Shown here: one piece after another, positions 1-5,903 of the stretch
Position numbering within the stretch: position 1 is the stretch's first letter
Layout of the letters: every line of letters starts with the position of its first letter
From: Verrucomicrobiota bacterium
GTDB taxonomy: Bacteria > Verrucomicrobiota > Verrucomicrobiia > Opitutales > Opitutaceae
Reading direction: 5' to 3'
Assembly (NCBI GenBank): GCA_023430825.1
Contig: JAEYYL010000327.1
Location: 1-5,903 of the forward strand
DNA length: 5,903 nt
Translations under genes and position numbers: made by a program
The notes under the pieces: model-generated
What the model was told of the DNA's origin: nothing
What the model saw: only the letters and a program-made list of their open reading frames with translations
The model's database searches: none

Positions 1-83
1 CAACGGGGCGCGGCGAGCGCGCAACCTACTCGAATAAAGCAGGCAGGCGCAGAGGCCGGCCGCTACGATTCACGGGTGCTGCC
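1..83. other. upstream flank, possible tail of a preceding gene
   Basis: This edge segment cannot be assigned. Frame 2 reads a short tail and stops at a TAA at 35-37, and frame 1 stays open until a TGA at 85-87 that overlaps the transporter ATG as ATGA. Either could be the 3' end of an upstream plus-strand gene, but the visible stretch is too short to show a family. The frame of the transporter is also open to the left edge, yet that extension would be Arg-rich and unlike a membrane N-terminus. No clear Shine-Dalgarno sequence is seen before 84; the nearest G-rich stretch is GGGTG at 74-78. Confidence 0.3.
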
Positions 84-1304
84 ATGACCTTTCTCCAGAT
101 CGCCACGGCGGTCATCGTCGCGGCCACGCTCGTCGGTGTCGCGATCGGGCGCTGGCCGTGGCTGCGGATGAACCGCGCGACGATCGCGCTGGTCGGCGCG
201 ACGGTGTTGATCGCGATCGGCACGATGACGCTCGAGGAGGCGTTTCACGTCGTCGACTGGAATACCATCGTGCTGCTGTTCGCGATGATGGTGCTGAACG
301 TGAACCTGCGCATCGCGGGCTTCTTTCATCGCGTGACGTCGTGGGTGGTCACGCTTGCCCGCACGCCGCGGCGGCTGCTCGCGCTGGTGATCGTCGTGTC
401 GGGTGTGCTGTCGGCAGTGTTTCTCAACGACACGATCGCGCTGATGATGACGCCGATGGTGCTCGAGCTGGCGGTGACGCTGCGGCGCAATCCCCTGCCC
501 TATCTCGTCGCGCTCGTGACGGCGGCGAACGTCGGTTCGGTCGCGGCGATCACGGGCAATCCGCAGAACATGCTCGTGGGAATTTCGTCGGGGATCTCGT
601 TCATCGATTTCACGCTCGCGCTCGCGCCGGTGGCGATCGGCGGGCTGGCGGTGATCTGGCTGGTGATCGTCGTCGTGTATCGGCGCGAGTTTCGCGCGGA
701 AAAACTTTCGGGTGGGTTCGCGCTGTCCGGCGAGGAAGATCCGGCGTTGTTGCGCAAGGCGTCGCTCGCGACCGCGTTGATGCTGGGCGGTTTCGTGTTG
801 GGCGCGCCGATCCCGCTCGCGGCGCTGGCGGCGGCGGCGGTGCTGCTGGTGAGCCGCGGACGCGATCCGGAGCGGGTGTTCAACGAGATCGACTGGGGGC
901 TGCTGGTGTTTTTCGCGTCGCTGTTCGTAGTGACGGGGGCGATCGAGACGAGTGGCCTGGGGGCGGACCTGTTCGCGTGGATGCGGCCGTGGGCGGATGG
1001 AGGCCCGGCGAAGCTGACGGCGGTGTCGGTGGTGTTGAGCAATCTCGTGTCGAACGTGCCGGCGGTGATGCTGTTTCGACCGGTGGTGCCGACGCTCGCC
1101 GATCCGTCGACGGCGTGGCTGACGCTGGCAATGGCGACGACCCTGGCGGGCAACCTCACGCTGCTCGGGTCGGTGGCGAACCTGATCGTGGCCGAGATCG
1201 CAAAGCGCCGCGGCGTGCAATTGACCTTCGTCGAATACCTGAAAGCCGGCACGCCGATCGCCGTGCTGACGCTGTTGCTCGGGGTGTGGTGGCTGAGTGG
1301 GTAG
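84..1304 (+). CDS. ArsB/NhaD/SLC13-type ion transporter (CitMHS-like permease)
   Basis: A 406-residue inner-membrane permease of the ion transporter superfamily, whose members move arsenite, sodium/protons, citrate or other anions. The protein is hydrophobic throughout, with roughly 11-12 predicted helices and a polar loop near residues 200-225. It shows the two-fold internal repeat typical of the superfamily. VDWNTIVLLFAMMV (58-71) matches IDWGLLVFFASLFV (269-282). Likewise, NDTIALMMTP (115-124) with the hairpin signature TGNPQN (157-162) matches SNVPAV (323-328) with AGNLTLLGSVANLIV (355-369). The Asn-rich hairpins are the expected substrate or ion sites. Length fits the family. ATG 84 is chosen because the first helix begins at once; no good ribosome binding site precedes it. 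The substrate cannot be read from the sequence: arsenite, sodium/proton exchange and dicarboxylate transport remain possible, and no ars regulator or reductase is adjacent. Confidence 0.9.
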   Translation: MTFLQIATAVIVAATLVGVAIGRWPWLRMNRATIALVGATVLIAIGTMTLEEAFHVVDWNTIVLLFAMMVLNVNLRIAGFFHRVTSWVVTLARTPRRLLALVIVVSGVLSAVFLNDTIALMMTPMVLELAVTLRRNPLPYLVALVTAANVGSVAAITGNPQNMLVGISSGISFIDFTLALAPVAIGGLAVIWLVIVVVYRREFRAEKLSGGFALSGEEDPALLRKASLATALMLGGFVLGAPIPLAALAAAAVLLVSRGRDPERVFNEIDWGLLVFFASLFVVTGAIETSGLGADLFAWMRPWADGGPAKLTAVSVVLSNLVSNVPAVMLFRPVVPTLADPSTAWLTLAMATTLAGNLTLLGSVANLIVAEIAKRRGVQLTFVEYLKAGTPIAVLTLLLGVWWLSG

Positions 1305-1511
1305 GCGTTTGCGAATTGCGGATCGGTGGCACGAAGACAAGCACCTGGGTCCGCATGCGTTTCCAGATCCGGTCTACGACGAGATTGCTGGGGGACGTGC
1401 TTTATGCGCCCGAGCGCATCCAGGAACGCGGGCGTGCGGAATTTTTGAAAGACCGGTCACGGTCACATCTGTCGACTTGTCAGCGCCGCCCAGCTGAGCA
1501 CTGTTCGGAAC
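1305..1511. other. intergenic region without a recognisable gene
   Basis: These 207 bases carry open frames but none has the strong GC third-position bias of the neighbouring genes or a product I recognise. A GTG-initiated frame from 1297 to 1497 begins inside the transporter gene and has mixed third positions, so I do not call it. Small sequence features are an 8-base palindrome GACCGGTC (1451-1458), a tandem hexamer GGTCAC twice (1455-1466), and a TTGTCA box (1477-1482) with no matching -10 at normal spacing. It may hold the promoter of the toxin-antitoxin pair or a decayed gene. No terminator stem was found directly after the transporter stop. Confidence 0.4.
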
Positions 1512-1512
1512 A
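1502..1512. promoter_or_regulatory. palindrome TGTTCGGAACA, possible operator
   Basis: This is a perfect inverted repeat, TGTTC and GAACA around a single central G. It ends on the first base of the ATG of the candidate antitoxin gene. Toxin-antitoxin operons are commonly repressed by the antitoxin or the complex binding a palindrome at or near the antitoxin start, so the position fits an autoregulatory operator. The half sites also equal those of the Verrucomicrobia LexA box as I remember it (TGTTC-N4-GAACA), but the spacer here is one base and not four, so I do not call a LexA site. One 11-base palindrome could arise by chance. Confidence 0.35.
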
Positions 1513-1715
1513 TGCCAACAGCGACGTCAACGAGGTCGAAGAAAGTCGTTCAACGTCGGGCGACGAGGAAGGCTTTCGCACACGGCATCAAGGCCGCGCC
1601 TGGCAATCCTTTTGCCGGGCTCGAACACGTGATTGGTTCCATCGCTCTACCCCGCGATCGCCGACCGCCGCGGGAGATCATCCGTGCGCGCATTCGTGCC
1701 GACCATAATACTTGA
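1512..1715 (+). CDS. small basic protein, candidate antitoxin of the PIN toxin
   Basis: A 67-residue basic protein that I cannot assign to a family. The N-terminal third is rich in Thr, Arg and Lys (TRSKKVVQRRATRK, residues 7-20). The middle carries GNPFAGLEHVIGS (31-43) and the tail PPREIIRARIRAD (52-64) should form a charged helix. The case for an antitoxin is context: it lies directly upstream of a PIN-domain gene, overlaps it by 32 bases, and is of typical antitoxin size. The tail helix could be the toxin-wrapping part and the basic front the DNA-binding part; this is inference. No ribbon-helix-helix, AbrB or Phd/YefM signature is apparent. The ATG is preceded only by a weak CGGAAC. A chance open frame remains possible. 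Confidence 0.5.
   Translation: MPTATSTRSKKVVQRRATRKAFAHGIKAAPGNPFAGLEHVIGSIALPRDRRPPREIIRARIRADHNT
1672..1676 (+). promoter_or_regulatory. ribosome binding site (GGGAG) that decides the PIN start
   Basis: GGGAG lies seven bases before GTG 1684, a normal spacing. It is the best Shine-Dalgarno match near the start of the PIN gene and favours GTG 1684 over the upstream TTG at 1633 and over GTG 1696. It lies inside the candidate antitoxin gene, as expected for coupled translation. Confidence 0.5.
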
Positions 1716-2091
1716 TGCTGGTCCGATTGTTGCGGTATGCGATCGTTACGATCCCGAGCATATCTGGGCTTCCACGCAGGTGTTCACTCGGCCCGGGATA
1801 TTTTTCGTTTCCAGCGCGGCTGTGGCCGAAGCGACGCATCTGGTTAAGAATTACAGCCCGGCGATTGATCGCGTCAGGGAACTGATCGGGCGTATGCAGG
1901 TAGAAGATCCCCCGCCTGTCGAGGTGCTCGCAACGATGAAACGTTATGCACCCGAGATGGACTACGCTGACGCTTGCGCGGTGCTGTTGGCTAGACGTTA
2001 CAAAGGCGCAGTGGTGCTTACGACCGATCATCGCGATTTTTCCATTTACCGCGTGCCGTTTGTGTCGCCCAAGGGAGAGTTTTGCCCCTGA
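1684..2091 (+). CDS. PIN-domain (VapC-like) ribonuclease toxin
   Basis: A 135-residue single-domain protein with a PIN fold, the metal-dependent RNase domain of VapC toxins, which usually cut tRNA or rRNA when released from their antitoxin. The acidic site residues are present in order. These are D11 in LDAGPIVA just after the first strand, E49 in SSAAVAEATHL, D93 and D96 in MDYADACAV, and D115 and D118 in TTDHRDFSIYR near the C-terminus. The length is typical of VapC. GTG 1684 is chosen because of GGGAG at 1672-1676 and because the hydrophobic first strand then begins within ten residues; starting at TTG 1633 would add an Arg-rich leader foreign to the family. It overlaps the candidate antitoxin by 32 bases. 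The gene is lower in GC than the transporter and recA, which suits acquisition. Nothing looks broken. Confidence 0.85.
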   Translation: MRAFVPTIILDAGPIVAVCDRYDPEHIWASTQVFTRPGIFFVSSAAVAEATHLVKNYSPAIDRVRELIGRMQVEDPPPVEVLATMKRYAPEMDYADACAVLLARRYKGAVVLTTDHRDFSIYRVPFVSPKGEFCP

Positions 2092-2104
2092 GCAATCCGG
2101 GGAG

Positions 2105-2122
2105 GTTTCCCTTCAAGGAAAC
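2105..2122. terminator. stem-loop between convergent genes, weak bidirectional terminator
   Basis: GTTTCC (2105-2110) and GGAAAC (2117-2122) form a perfect 6-bp stem with the loop CTTCAA, and a G-U pair can extend it by one. It begins 14 bases after the PIN stop and lies 3 bases beyond the stop of the opposing gene, so it could end both transcripts. Neither strand shows a run of T after the stem and the stem is short, so termination would be weak or may need another factor. Confidence 0.35.
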
Positions 2123-2125
2123 TAT

Positions 2126-2770
2126 CTAGGCAAATAGCAGTGGAAAAACGATCCCGTTCTCGTCCGCAGGTAAACCGTCGTCGATGCGGGGTGGCGGGGG
2201 TAGTAGCAGGAAAACTTCGTCGATCATGCTTGGCTTTACGAACGAAGCGTTGGCCAACCATCTCTTAACATCGTGCGGGTTCAGATTCTCATCGCAACAG
2301 ATGATCAAAATTAACCTCCAGTAAGGACGGCCTTTCCACGCATCCGCCGGCTTGTCCTTTTTCATCAACCGCGCGGCGATTGCCGAGACAAATTCAGCCT
2401 CAGTGTAGTCGCGGTCTTCTATGGAATCTTCGAAATTCGGATGCGACGGGTGTAGCTGTCCACGTTTCCTCAATTTTTCGTCCACCAGCTCTGTGACTTC
2501 GAAACCCCAGCGATTTCCAAGGAGGTCAAACGCCTCGCAATCCGGCGGATCTTCCCCTGATGGACGGGGACATAAAGTGGCGAAGGGGATGTTCGCTTCG
2601 CCATAGTATGCGCAGGCCCATTGATCCACCACGCAGTATTCCTCGACCGGTTTCTCTGCACCGGTGAAATATCCAGCATAGCCCTTCGCATTGCTCAGGT
2701 ATTGTGCCACAAGTCCCACATCCACCCAAGGTGGAGCAGCGGGGTCAGCATCGTTACCGGGTCCAGTCAT
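2126..2770 (-). CDS. 214-residue protein of unknown function, possible nuclease-like fold
   Basis: I do not recognise a family. The protein is soluble, acidic and without signal peptide or membrane helix. The central part reads PPDCEAFDLLGNRWGFEVTEL (75-95): an Asp or Glu followed by a turn and a strand with GFEVTEL. This resembles the D...ExK core of PD-(D/E)XK nuclease-like proteins, but the Lys is replaced by Thr (E91-V92-T93), so activity is uncertain. Later strands are WRLILIICCDE (151-161) and IDEVFLLLPPPP (183-194). ATG 2770 is used; a GAGG lies rather far upstream, and no nearer in-frame ATG exists. It faces the PIN gene and is divergent from recA. GC is clearly below that of recA, suggesting horizontal gain. 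It could be a phage-defence or mobile-element accessory protein, but nothing proves that. Confidence 0.7.
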   Translation of the reverse strand: MTGPGNDADPAAPPWVDVGLVAQYLSNAKGYAGYFTGAEKPVEEYCVVDQWACAYYGEANIPFATLCPRPSGEDPPDCEAFDLLGNRWGFEVTELVDEKLRKRGQLHPSHPNFEDSIEDRDYTEAEFVSAIAARLMKKDKPADAWKGRPYWRLILIICCDENLNPHDVKRWLANASFVKPSMIDEVFLLLPPPPRIDDGLPADENGIVFPLLFA

Positions 2771-2954
2771 AATTACAGCGTGCCTGCCTCGAAATGTTGG
2801 TCAATCGCTCGGTCCTTAGCTTAGGATTTGGCTCGATCTTCCGACTCCGGGCTTGCTCGTTGCCAGTGGTTCGCTGAAAGACTCCTGACATAACCTCGTC
2901 GGCGGCTTCGCGTAGTCTTGGCCGTTTAATTCCCTCCTCTCTCCCCTCGTTCCC
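2771..2954. promoter_or_regulatory. divergent intergenic region upstream of recA and the unknown gene
   Basis: These 184 bases should hold promoters for both flanking genes. For recA the best -10 is TTTAAT at 2925-2930 (five of six matches to TATAAT), but no good -35 is found 16-18 bases before it. A second weak candidate is CATAAC at 2889-2894. For the minus gene, TTGACC lies upstream but the nearest AT-rich box is about 21 bases away. A near-palindrome TCCTTAGCTTAGGA (2813-2826) is of unknown meaning. The best match to a TGTTC-N4-GAACA LexA box is 2868-2881 with 7 of 10 positions, too weak to call. Confidence 0.35.
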
Positions 2955-4025
<1,071 letters not shown>

Positions 4026-4031
4026 TTGGTC

Positions 4032-5333
4032 GTGAGGACGAGCACCCTCGCGTGCGCCGCGGCGGCGTTGGTGCTCGTTACCACGACGGTTCGCGGGTCC
4101 GAGGATGACCGCGGCTGGGCGGCCGACGCACCGGCGATTACGATCGGTCGACTATCGCTCTCGATGAAGTCGTGGGAGCATTCCTCGGAGGAGGAGTTTG
4201 AAAGTGCCCTCGCCCGCTCCAAAGCAACCGTCGATAGCGAGGAGCGAATGGCGGCGGTCCTCGCGGGCGAGACCAGTCTTTACGCGGCGTCGAAGCTGCG
4301 CGGGCAGGAACGGTTGGATTATCTCGAGCGCATGGCTCGCGAGGGAGACGCGGCGGCCGCCAGCGCGTTGGGCGACATGTTCGACACGAGCGATGGCGTC
4401 GAAGCAGACGCGCAGCGTGCGTTCGGTTATTATCACGCCGCAGCGCTGGGTGGGCGGATGGAAGCAGCGCATAATCTCGGAGCGGCGTATGCCAAGGGCC
4501 GCGGCGTGCAGCGGGATTTCGCCGCGGCGCTCGCGTGGTTGATCGTGGCGCGAGAGCGCGGCGACGAGAGCGGTGAAGTCGAGCGTCTCCGCGGCTTCTT
4601 GTTGGGGCGCGGGCGCGGCGCGACCATCGCCGCCGCCGAATCGCAGGCCCAAGCATCGCGGGCGAAACGGTCTCGCGATGAGGTGGTGGCGGTGTTGCCG
4701 CCGGTGGCAGAGTTGACCTTTCGACCGGAGCTGACCGCTGCGGAGAATCTGACCGTTTTCGAGGATCACGTCGAAAAGCCGGAGCCTCTTACCCCGGCGA
4801 CGCCTCCGGTCGTGGTGATGACAATTCTCGGTAAACGTCTGGCCTGGCCCGCGCTCGCGGACTTGGAGCGCGCGGCGAATCGTGGCGACGCGCCGGCGAT
4901 GAGTGCGAAGGGACGCTTGCTCACGAGCGGGAGATTGCTGCCGCTCGATCCGCTCGGCGCCGTCGTCTGGCTGGAACGCGCCGCGGCGCTCGGGGACGCG
5001 GATGCCGCCCATCAGTTGGGCGACTTGTATTCCAAAGGCGGAGAAATCGTGCGGGACGACGCCAAGGCCTTCGCTTATTTCCTGCAGGCGGCGAAAGGCG
5101 GGTCGTCAGTCGCGATGGTGAACGTCGGGGTTTACTTCACCAACGGGCGCGGCACGGAGAAGGATTTGGTGAAGGGTCTGGCGTGGTTGATCGTCGCGAA
5201 ACAACTCGGGATGAATGTCGGCCAGGAAGCGCGGCTGCGGGGATTTATGGCGAAGCATCGGCCCGACGACGTCGCCCAAGCCGAGGCGCTGGGAGCGGAG
5301 TTGAAACGGGAAATCCGGATGCCCGATCGGTGA
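4032..5333 (+). CDS. exported Sel1-repeat (TPR-like) protein
   Basis: A 433-residue protein with an N-terminal signal peptide (Arg at 2, then hydrophobic LACAAAALVLV, about residues 6-16) and no other membrane segment, so it is probably periplasmic or envelope-associated. Sel1 repeats are TPR-like helical hairpins that act as protein-binding scaffolds. The first set covers about 98-180, with EAAHNLGAAYAKGRGVQRD at 144-162. The second covers about 279-394, with DAAHQLGDLYSKGGEIVRD at 324-342 and AMVNVGVYFTNGRGTEKD at 361-378. Each set ends in the same cap: ALAWLIVARERG...RLRGFL and GLAWLIVAKQLG...RLRGFM. The two sets are joined by a Pro/Val-rich linker (about 218-262). GTG 4032 is preferred, six bases after the recA stop and with CGGAG before it; TTG 4026 would abut the stop. 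Likely co-transcribed with recA. The partner and exact role are unknown. Confidence 0.85.
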   Translation: MRTSTLACAAAALVLVTTTVRGSEDDRGWAADAPAITIGRLSLSMKSWEHSSEEEFESALARSKATVDSEERMAAVLAGETSLYAASKLRGQERLDYLERMAREGDAAAASALGDMFDTSDGVEADAQRAFGYYHAAALGGRMEAAHNLGAAYAKGRGVQRDFAAALAWLIVARERGDESGEVERLRGFLLGRGRGATIAAAESQAQASRAKRSRDEVVAVLPPVAELTFRPELTAAENLTVFEDHVEKPEPLTPATPPVVVMTILGKRLAWPALADLERAANRGDAPAMSAKGRLLTSGRLLPLDPLGAVVWLERAAALGDADAAHQLGDLYSKGGEIVRDDAKAFAYFLQAAKGGSSVAMVNVGVYFTNGRGTEKDLVKGLAWLIVAKQLGMNVGQEARLRGFMAKHRPDDVAQAEALGAELKREIRMPDR

Positions 5334-5349
5334 CGGCGGAGGGCCGCTT

Positions 5350-5375
5350 GGCGGTTTGCACGTTGCGAGACCGCC
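5350..5375 (+). terminator. stem-loop after the Sel1-repeat gene, possible terminator
   Basis: GGCGGT (5350-5355) and ACCGCC (5370-5375) form a perfect 6-bp GC-rich stem. Inside, GCA and TGC (5358-5360 and 5364-5366) can pair again around CGT. It starts 17 bases after the stop at 5333 and lies before the next gene. No T run follows, so it is either a poor intrinsic terminator or a structure that separates expression of the two genes. Confidence 0.35.
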
Positions 5376-5400
5376 CGGACGGGGCTTGTGTGCGAGGCCG

Positions 5401-5903
5401 ATGCTCCATGCCGACTCGAGTCCTCTCGCCGCCGCACGCGAAAGCGTGTTCCAGGTCCGTGGGCTGACGAAAACCTACGGCGAGGGCGAAGCCGAGGTGC
5501 ACGCGCTCGCGGGAGTCGATCTCACGCTTCATCGCGGCGAACTCGTCGTGCTGCTCGGTCCGTCGGGCAGCGGAAAATCCACGCTGCTCAACAATCTTGG
5601 CGGGCTCGATAATCCCACCTCGGGCACCCTGCTCTATCGCGGGCAGGATCTCGCGGGCGCGGACGAGGCGGCGCTCACGCAGTTCCGTCGCGACGCGGTC
5701 GGATTCGTGTTTCAGTTCTACAATCTCATCCCGAGTCTCACCGCGCGGGAGAACGTCGCGCTGATCACGGAGATCTCGCGCGCGCCGATGGAACCGGAGG
5801 AGGCATTGCATCTCGTCGGGCTCGGCGCGCGGATGGATCATTTTCCCGCGCAGCTGTCCGGCGGCGCACAGCAGCGCGTGGCGGTAGCGCGCGCGCTGGG
5901 GGA
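5401..5903 (+). CDS. LolD/MacB-type ABC transporter ATP-binding protein (3' end outside window)
   Basis: The first 167 residues of an ATPase that would power an ABC exporter or lipoprotein-release complex together with MacB/FtsX-type permeases, probably encoded downstream. Visible motifs: an aromatic A-loop region (LTKTYG, 22-27), Walker A GPSGSGKST (53-61), Q-loop GFVFQFYNLIPSL (101-113, Q105), and the signature LSGGAQQRVAVARAL (152-166). The wording of the Q-loop and NNLGGLDNPTSG (64-75) is typical of the LolD/MacB/YtrE group. The residue after LSGG is Ala, where Glu or Gln is usual. Walker B, D-loop and H-loop lie past the right edge. ATG 5401 is the only in-frame ATG before the domain; GAGG at 5394-5397 is rather close, and GTG 5446 is a possible shorter start. 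The frame is open to the edge. Confidence 0.9.
   Translation, partial: MLHADSSPLAAARESVFQVRGLTKTYGEGEAEVHALAGVDLTLHRGELVVLLGPSGSGKSTLLNNLGGLDNPTSGTLLYRGQDLAGADEAALTQFRRDAVGFVFQFYNLIPSLTARENVALITEISRAPMEPEEALHLVGLGARMDHFPAQLSGGAQQRVAVARALG

Noticed and set aside
63..1340. 425-codon open frame on the minus strand opposite the transporter
   Set aside because: Its product is almost entirely Arg, His, Gln and Asp, as expected from the antisense of a GC-rich membrane protein gene. It shows no family motif.
1297..1497. 66-codon GTG-initiated frame after the transporter
   Set aside because: It starts inside the transporter gene, lacks third-position bias and family resemblance, and has no good ribosome binding site. 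A decayed gene cannot be excluded.
1502..1512. LexA box reading of TGTTCGGAACA
   Set aside because: The half sites agree with the recalled motif but the spacer is one base and not four, which places the halves on a different helical face.
1633..1683. Longer PIN protein starting at TTG 1633
   Set aside because: It would add 17 residues with an Arg-rich stretch before the first PIN strand and has no better ribosome binding site than GTG 1684.
158..1708. 516-codon plus-strand frame overlapping the transporter, intergenic region and antitoxin
   Set aside because: It is a +2 shadow, rich in Arg, Gly, Ala and Asp, with no domain; the long stop-free run comes from GC-rich codons. No gene-like part was seen at 1305-1511 in this frame either.
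4152..5012. 286-codon minus-strand frame opposite the Sel1-repeat gene
   Set aside because: Arg-rich shadow with no recognisable motif. The plus-strand frame has signal peptide and repeats.
5245..5841. 198-codon minus-strand frame opposite the ABC ATPase
   Set aside because: The plus strand encodes Walker A, Q-loop and signature in order, so the minus frame is a shadow.

Overview
The window looks like a chromosomal stretch from a high-GC Gram-negative bacterium. The RecA protein and general composition recall Verrucomicrobiota of the Opitutaceae type, but this is from memory of the family and not from a search. Most genes use GC-rich codons. The middle section, from about 1500 to 2800, is visibly poorer in GC: 27 of 60 bases at 2281-2340 against 42 of 60 at 3241-3300 in recA.

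From left to right: (1) 84-1304 (+) encodes an ArsB/NhaD/SLC13-type membrane transporter of unknown substrate. (2) 1305-1511 holds no convincing gene. (3) 1512-1715 and 1684-2091 (+) overlap by 32 bases and look like a small type II toxin-antitoxin pair, with an unrecognised 67-residue candidate antitoxin followed by a PIN-domain (VapC-like) RNase. An 11-base palindrome covers the candidate antitoxin start. (4) 2126-2770 (-) encodes a 214-residue protein of unknown function that faces the PIN gene. It has a weak resemblance to the core of PD-(D/E)XK nuclease folds. A perfect 6-bp stem-loop sits between the two stop codons. (5) 2771-2954 is a divergent intergenic region that should drive both the unknown gene and recA. 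(6) 2955-4025 (+) is a complete recA with all catalytic motifs. (7) 4032-5333 (+) starts six bases after the recA stop and encodes an exported Sel1-repeat protein made of two related halves. (8) 5401 to the right edge (+) is the first part of a LolD/MacB-type ABC transporter ATPase, cut off by the window before Walker B.

The outer genes look like ordinary chromosomal genes: transport, recombination and repair, envelope protein, and ABC export. The toxin-antitoxin pair and the unknown minus-strand gene form a compositionally distinct insert of about 1.3-1.6 kb between the transporter and recA. The most interesting leads are this small insert, where a candidate nuclease-like protein faces an RNase toxin next to recA, and the tight coupling of recA to an exported Sel1-repeat protein. 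I saw no rRNA, tRNA, CRISPR array, transposase or obvious insertion-sequence ends.
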